Of a stretch of 26,046 bases of DNA, positions 22,387 through 26,046 are shown one piece after another. The translations under genes were made by a program, and so were the position numbers. Numbering within the stretch: the first letter of the stretch is position 1; the number at the start of each line of letters is the position of its first letter. Source of the DNA: Gammaproteobacteria bacterium CG22_combo_CG10-13_8_21_14_all_40_8 (GTDB taxonomy: Bacteria; Pseudomonadota; Gammaproteobacteria; Enterobacterales; GCA-002770795); the NCBI GenBank assembly GCA_002770795.1, contig PCTP01000172.1:524-26569 (forward strand). Reading direction: 5' to 3'. The notes below the pieces were generated by a model that did not search any database, was not told the DNA's origin, and saw only the letters and a program-made list of their open reading frames with translations.

Positions 22387-24537
22387 TTAAAACCTCTGGT
22401 TGTTTTGCGCTTTTTCAAGCAGCAGTTGTGGCGGCGTAAATCTTTTACCATATGCATCTGAAAGCTGGCAGGCTTGGCTTAAAAATTCTTTAACTCCGAT
22501 ATAATGAATATATTGCACCACACCACCTGTCCATGCTGGAAAACCAAAACCAAAAATTGAACCTATATTGGCATCATGAGAAGAGGTTAAGACGCCTTCT
22601 TGTAAACATTTGATACTTTCCAGGGCCATAATGGTTAACAGTCGTTTTTGAATTAGATCTAAACTGATTTGCTGAGTTTCTTGATAAAACGCCGTCTTTA
22701 AACCAGACCAAAGAGATTTTTTCGCTGTAGCTGGATAATCATAAAATCCTGCCCCCAACAATTTACCCGTTCTCCCCATTGCCAGCATTCTATCAATCAC
22801 CTTGTCTGCAGGATGTACAGGCGCATGCACAGCTTCTGCCAGGCAATCCTCTGTAGTTTGACGACGAATTTTTTCTATTAGGGTTAAACTCACTTCATCG
22901 GTAACGGCTAATGGGCCAACGGGGAATCCTGCCAAGGCGGCACCGTTTTCTATAGAGGCCGCAGAAATGCCTTCACCTAACATGGCCATACCTTCTTTCA
23001 CATAGGTTGCAAAGACCCTAGAGGTAAAGAACCCTCGGCTATCATTAACCACGATAGGTATTTTGCCAATTTGTTGCACGAAATCATAGCTATGCGCTAG
23101 CGTTTCTTGAGAGGTATTTTTTCCTAAAATAATTTCTACTAAAGGCATTTTATCTACGGGTGAAAAGAAATGTAAGCCAATGAATTTTTCACTATTTCTT
23201 GATGCTTTTGCTAAACTGGTAATGGGCAGGGTAGACGTATTAGAAGCAAAAATAGCTTCTTTATTGATGAAAGCTTCTGCTTCAGCGATGACCTTGGTTT
23301 TTAGCGCTCTATTTTCAAAGACGGCTTCAATGACCAGATCACAAGCGGCTAAGTCTGCGCTGTTATCACTGGGTTGAATTAGCGCCAGGATGCTTTCTTT
23401 TTTTATTTTTTTTTCTTCTGTCGATAGATTTGTTTTCTGTGATGAGAATTGCTTTTCTAGTAAATTCTCCGTATACATTTTTCCTTTTTCAGCAAGCCCT
23501 AAATCAACATCTTTTAAAATGGTTCTCATGCCTTTGCTGGCACACGCATAGGCAATACCAGCGCCCATCATACCCGCACCTAACACGCCAACTTGTGTTA
23601 TCCGGGATTTTTCAAACGATGGTGGACGGCTACAGCCACTGTTAATTTTATTCAACTGGAACCAAAAAGTATTGATCATGTTTTTGGTCACTGGATGACA
23701 AGCCAGCTCAATAAAATAGCCTGTTTCAATTGCGCTAGCCGTATCAAAATCAACTTGAATTCCTTCCACCATCGTCGCCAATATTTTTTCGGGTGCAGGT
23801 AACACCCCAGCGGTTTTTTTTGTGAGCATGGCGGGCGCCAAGGAAACTAACTGAGCGATTTTAGTATTGCGAAGATCACCTCCGGGCAATCTATAACCCT
23901 CTCTATCCCAAGGCTGTTGAACCTGTGGATTTTGTAAAATCCATTGCAACGCCTGTTGCATCATACGGTTGGGATCATCCACTAACTGATCAACCAAACC
24001 CCATTCTACTCCCTGATTTGGTGTAAATTTTTTACCTTCTAACAACAAGGGCATAGAAGCCTCTAAACCCAACATTCTGACCATTCTCGTGATTCCTCCT
24101 TCACCCGGTAATAAGCCGAATGTCACTTCGGGTAAACCGAATAACACTTTAGGATCATTAAGCGCAATGCGATAATGAGCTGCCAACGCAATTTCAAATC
24201 CACCGCCCAACGCTGCACCCGAGATACAGGCAACGACAGGCTTTCCTTGAGTCTCCAAGGTTCGTAATAATTTTTTAATATTTTCCGTTAATCTCAATAA
24301 TTCATCAGCCGTCTCTGTGCTTGTTTCAAAAATCAGATTGATGTCGCCTCCTGCCAAAAACGTGTTTTTATTGGAACGAATAATCACACCGATAAAATCA
24401 TCCGCACAAAGTTTATCCAAAGCCCAGCTTAAAGATTCGGCAAATTGTGCGTCCATGAGATTTACAGATGTATCGGGTTTATCTAACACTAAATGGACAA
24501 TGTTATTTTCATCTTTTTGGTACTGAATAGAGCGCAT
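22387..24537 (-). CDS. fadJ: Multifunctional enoyl-CoA hydratase / 3-hydroxyacyl-CoA dehydrogenase
   Basis: FadB/FadJ-type alpha subunit of 716 residues. The N-terminal crotonase domain has GGGFEIALAAHYRI with Glu115 and FGLPEVTFGLLPGEGG with Glu137, the two catalytic glutamates of the hydratase. The central NAD domain starts with VGVLGAGMMGAGIAY (about 317-331). The dehydrogenase active-site His lies in FIGLHFFSPVDKMPLVE, and DSRGFFTSRVFATY follows. I chose ATG 24537, with AGAGG 8 nt upstream; a longer frame to 24612 only overlaps the thiolase end and does not match the family. The length fits FadJ (~714) better than FadB (~729), so the symbol is tentative. It lies 29 bp after the thiolase and 2 bp before the acyl-CoA dehydrogenase. 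Confidence 0.93.
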   Translation of the reverse strand: MRSIQYQKDENNIVHLVLDKPDTSVNLMDAQFAESLSWALDKLCADDFIGVIIRSNKNTFLAGGDINLIFETSTETADELLRLTENIKKLLRTLETQGKPVVACISGAALGGGFEIALAAHYRIALNDPKVLFGLPEVTFGLLPGEGGITRMVRMLGLEASMPLLLEGKKFTPNQGVEWGLVDQLVDDPNRMMQQALQWILQNPQVQQPWDREGYRLPGGDLRNTKIAQLVSLAPAMLTKKTAGVLPAPEKILATMVEGIQVDFDTASAIETGYFIELACHPVTKNMINTFWFQLNKINSGCSRPPSFEKSRITQVGVLGAGMMGAGIAYACASKGMRTILKDVDLGLAEKGKMYTENLLEKQFSSQKTNLSTEEKKIKKESILALIQPSDNSADLAACDLVIEAVFENRALKTKVIAEAEAFINKEAIFASNTSTLPITSLAKASRNSEKFIGLHFFSPVDKMPLVEIILGKNTSQETLAHSYDFVQQIGKIPIVVNDSRGFFTSRVFATYVKEGMAMLGEGISAASIENGAALAGFPVGPLAVTDEVSLTLIEKIRRQTTEDCLAEAVHAPVHPADKVIDRMLAMGRTGKLLGAGFYDYPATAKKSLWSGLKTAFYQETQQISLDLIQKRLLTIMALESIKCLQEGVLTSSHDANIGSIFGFGFPAWTGGVVQYIHYIGVKEFLSQACQLSDAYGKRFTPPQLLLEKAQNNQRF

Positions 24538-24565
24538 TTGTTTTTCCTCTGATTTGTGCATGGTG

Positions 24566-25789
24566 TTAAACTCGTTCAATAATGGTCGCAATACCCATTC
24601 CACCACCGACACAAAGCGTGATTAACCCTCTGCGCTGATTTCGGTCTTCCAATTCATCTAAGACAGTACCCACCAACATAGCTCCCGTAGCCCCCAAGGA
24701 ATGCCCCATGGCAATAGCACCACCGTTCACATTAATTTTTTCAGAGGGTATTTGTAGTTCTTTTTGAAAGCGCATCACTACCGAGGCAAAGGCTTCATTC
24801 ACTTCAAATAAATCAATATCATCTATGGCTAACTTAGCAATAGCTAAGGCTTTAAGTGTTGCAGGCATGGGGCCTGTCAACATAATGGTGGGATCAGTTC
24901 CAGCAAGTGCGGTGGCAATTATTTTGGCTCTAGGCTTTAATTGGAACCGTTGTGCCATAGCTGCATTGCCGACTAACACAGCGGCAGCACCATCCACCAA
25001 GGCAGATGAATTACCGGGGCTATGTACATGCTGTATATGCTCAACTTGAGGATACTTTTGTCTAGCGATACTATCAAACCCCAACCCGCCCATTTTGGCA
25101 AAGGAAGGATTTAATTTAGCTAAGGAGGCTTGATTACAATCAGGGCGCACCATTTCATCTTTAGCCAATAACACATAACCATTTCTATCTTTGACTGGAA
25201 TAATGGATCGATCAAAAGCACCTCGAGCTTGGGCAGCGGCCGCTTTTACATGAGATTGCAAGGCAAAGAGATCTACTTGTTCACGGCTAAACCCTGCCAG
25301 AGTTGCAATGAGATCAGCACCGATTCCCTGAGGCATAAATCCTGTGGTGAGATTAGTTTCAGGATCCATTGCCCAAGCGCCTCCATCACTACCCATAGGA
25401 ACACGAGACATGGATTCTACACCTCCAGCTACCACTAACTGCTCCCAACCAGAACGGATTTTCATGGCCGCCATATTGACAGCTTCCAAACCAGACGCAC
25501 AGAACCTATTGATAGTGACTCCAGCCACATTATCATGCCAGCCAGCCATCAATGCCGCCGTTTTGGCAATATCTGCCCCTTGATCTCCAATGGGCGTCAC
25601 ACAACCCATAATAATATCATCAACGGCCTTAGTATCAAGCGCGTTTCTCTGTTGCAAACTCTGAAGCAAATCCGCTAACAATCGAATAGGCTTTACCTGG
25701 TATAAGGCGCCATCTTTTTTACCTTTACCACGTGGGGTGCGAATGGCATCGAAAATATAAGCTGTATTTGGCATAAAATATATCGTCAT
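24566..25789 (-). CDS. fadI: Acetyl-CoA acyltransferase (beta-ketothiolase)
   Basis: Thiolase that cleaves 3-ketoacyl-CoA with CoA, the last step of beta-oxidation. Catalytic residues are all present: the acyl-enzyme Cys97 in NRFCASGLEAVNMA, FEVNEAFA, His363 in GGAIAMGHSLGATGAML and Cys393 in TLCVGGGMGIATI. Length 407 is typical for degradative thiolases. Two in-frame ATGs are possible (25789 and 25774); the second gives MPNTAYIFDAIRTP, the usual family start. Neither has a convincing SD, so I report the longer form. It is the first gene of the operon; the symbol fadI versus fadA is uncertain. The pairing with the following FadJ-like gene is the basis for choosing it. Confidence 0.92.
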   Translation of the reverse strand: MTIYFMPNTAYIFDAIRTPRGKGKKDGALYQVKPIRLLADLLQSLQQRNALDTKAVDDIIMGCVTPIGDQGADIAKTAALMAGWHDNVAGVTINRFCASGLEAVNMAAMKIRSGWEQLVVAGGVESMSRVPMGSDGGAWAMDPETNLTTGFMPQGIGADLIATLAGFSREQVDLFALQSHVKAAAAQARGAFDRSIIPVKDRNGYVLLAKDEMVRPDCNQASLAKLNPSFAKMGGLGFDSIARQKYPQVEHIQHVHSPGNSSALVDGAAAVLVGNAAMAQRFQLKPRAKIIATALAGTDPTIMLTGPMPATLKALAIAKLAIDDIDLFEVNEAFASVVMRFQKELQIPSEKINVNGGAIAMGHSLGATGAMLVGTVLDELEDRNQRRGLITLCVGGGMGIATIIERV

Positions 25790-25809
25790 GAAGAAAGAAC
25801 ATACAATTT

Positions 25810-25839
25810 AGTCTAGTCGTTACTGAGAAAAAATGACAA
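25810..25839 (-). promoter_or_regulatory. Candidate promoter of the beta-oxidation operon
   Basis: Read on the minus strand, TTGTCA (25839-25834) and TAGACT (25815-25810) are separated by 18 bp; they match the -35 and -10 hexamers at 5/6 and 4/6. The start would be near 25803, giving a leader of about 14-29 nt before the possible start codons, consistent with a weakly led or leader-short transcript. No FadR-like site was recognised. Confidence 0.4.
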
Positions 25840-25888
25840 AATCGATCCAATCTACTGACGATTATTGACAGACTTTTTTGAATTTAGA

Positions 25889-25960
25889 CTAAGAACACTG
25901 TTCTTGACGGTACTGGCCAGGCGTGATTCCTGCCCATTTTTTAAAAGTTCTGTAATGAAC
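25889..25960 (-). pseudogene. C-terminal remnant of an AraC-family regulator
   Basis: Read on the minus strand, the 23 codons before TAG (25889-25891) encode the typical end of an AraC/XylS DNA-binding domain: YRTFKKWAGITPGQYRQ, the segment closing the second helix-turn-helix. Upstream, the frame runs into CACAGAG repeats that are not AraC-like and then hits a stop at 26000-26002. The rest of the gene is absent, so this is a leftover of a regulator gene cut by the repeat or by a rearrangement. It may once have controlled the neighbouring operon. Confidence 0.7.
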
Positions 25961-25987
25961 CACAGAGAACACAGAGAGCACAGAGGG
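25961..25987. repeat. Three 9-bp CACAGAGnn tandem units
   Basis: CACAGAGAA, CACAGAGAG and CACAGAGGG lie head to tail at 25961-25969, 25970-25978 and 25979-25987. Similar CACAGAG-rich motifs recur as dispersed intergenic repeats in many bacterial genomes. Here it begins directly at the broken end of the AraC remnant. Confidence 0.75.
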
Positions 25988-26046
25988 TTTAGTCGTATAT
26001 TAGCTAGAGTAGAACACTAAATGGATAACGCTACAAAAGGTGAGTA
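25988..26046. other. Right-edge sequence, no gene assigned
   Basis: The last 59 bp are AT-rich and hold an ATG at 26021 on the plus strand opening an eight-codon frame to the window end. Too little is visible to say whether a gene begins here. Confidence 0.3.

Noticed and set aside
24538..24612. Longer N-terminus for the fadJ-like gene
   Set aside because: It overlaps the end of the thiolase gene and does not resemble the family; ATG 24537 has a good SD.
25961..25987. CRISPR-like array from the CACAGAG units
   Set aside because: Units are 9 bp with no spacers and only three copies; this is a simple tandem repeat.
26021..26046. Possible new plus-strand gene starting at the right edge
   Set aside because: Only eight codons visible and no convincing SD; nothing can be supported.
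1..26046. tRNA, rRNA, riboswitch, prophage or insertion-sequence genes
   Set aside because: No such structure or transposase/integrase-like protein was recognised by reading either strand.

Overview
This window looks like a chromosomal segment of a moderately AT-rich gammaproteobacterium. It is packed with catabolic and redox operons. The mix includes glutamylated-putrescine breakdown, a MotA/MotB stator pair, a phenylalanine hydroxylase operon with a divergent MocR regulator, and a fatty-acid beta-oxidation operon. Together with several freshly decayed genes, this would fit a host- or protist-associated lineage such as the Legionellales. That placement is inference from gene content only; no rRNA or other marker gene is present.

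Layout from left to right. (1) 1-4755, minus strand: puuB, puuD, puuA and a gabD cut by the window edge. They oxidise putrescine through gamma-glutamyl intermediates to GABA and succinate; the puuC and puuE/gabT steps are not in view. (2) 5031-6008, plus: a broken N-acetylglutamate kinase of the fused kinase/synthase (Xanthomonas-like) type. It has one in-frame stop in a core motif and lacks the acetyltransferase domain. (3) 6256-7213: a 55-residue single-span membrane protein (plus) and a site-2-protease-like membrane metalloprotease (minus). (4) 7366-10231, plus: a protein with a divergent RelA/SpoT-like C-terminal half, then motA and motB. (5) 10350-10767: glyoxalase I broken by one extra C in a C run. 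(6) 10935-15616, plus: a three-gene operon of a GltD-like FAD/Fe-S oxidoreductase and the fused gamma-alpha and beta subunits of a 2-oxoacid:ferredoxin oxidoreductase. It resembles the KorABC type that couples 2-oxoglutarate oxidation to ferredoxin and NAD(P). (7) 15711-16244: a small exported protein, preceded by a perfect hairpin.

(8) 16449-19243: a MocR-type regulator (minus) divergent from phhA-phhB (plus). The shared intergenic region holds three related CWGTAY elements that are good operator candidates. A perfect 16-bp hairpin ends this block. (9) 19322-25789, minus: a tight five-gene operon of thiolase, FadB/FadJ-type multifunctional enzyme, acyl-CoA dehydrogenase, an alpha-methylacyl-CoA-racemase-like protein and a transglutaminase-like protein. 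This suggests beta-oxidation that includes methyl-branched or sterol-like acyl chains. (10) 25889-26046: the last ~20 codons of an AraC-family regulator, cut off by a 9-bp CACAGAG-type tandem repeat.

Three separate loci (N-acetylglutamate kinase, glyoxalase I, AraC tail) show decay, which suggests ongoing reductive evolution or, for the two point lesions, possible sequence error. The least-described items are the RelA/SpoT-like protein beside motAB, the regulator/operator arrangement at phhAB, and the racemase/transglutaminase-containing beta-oxidation operon.
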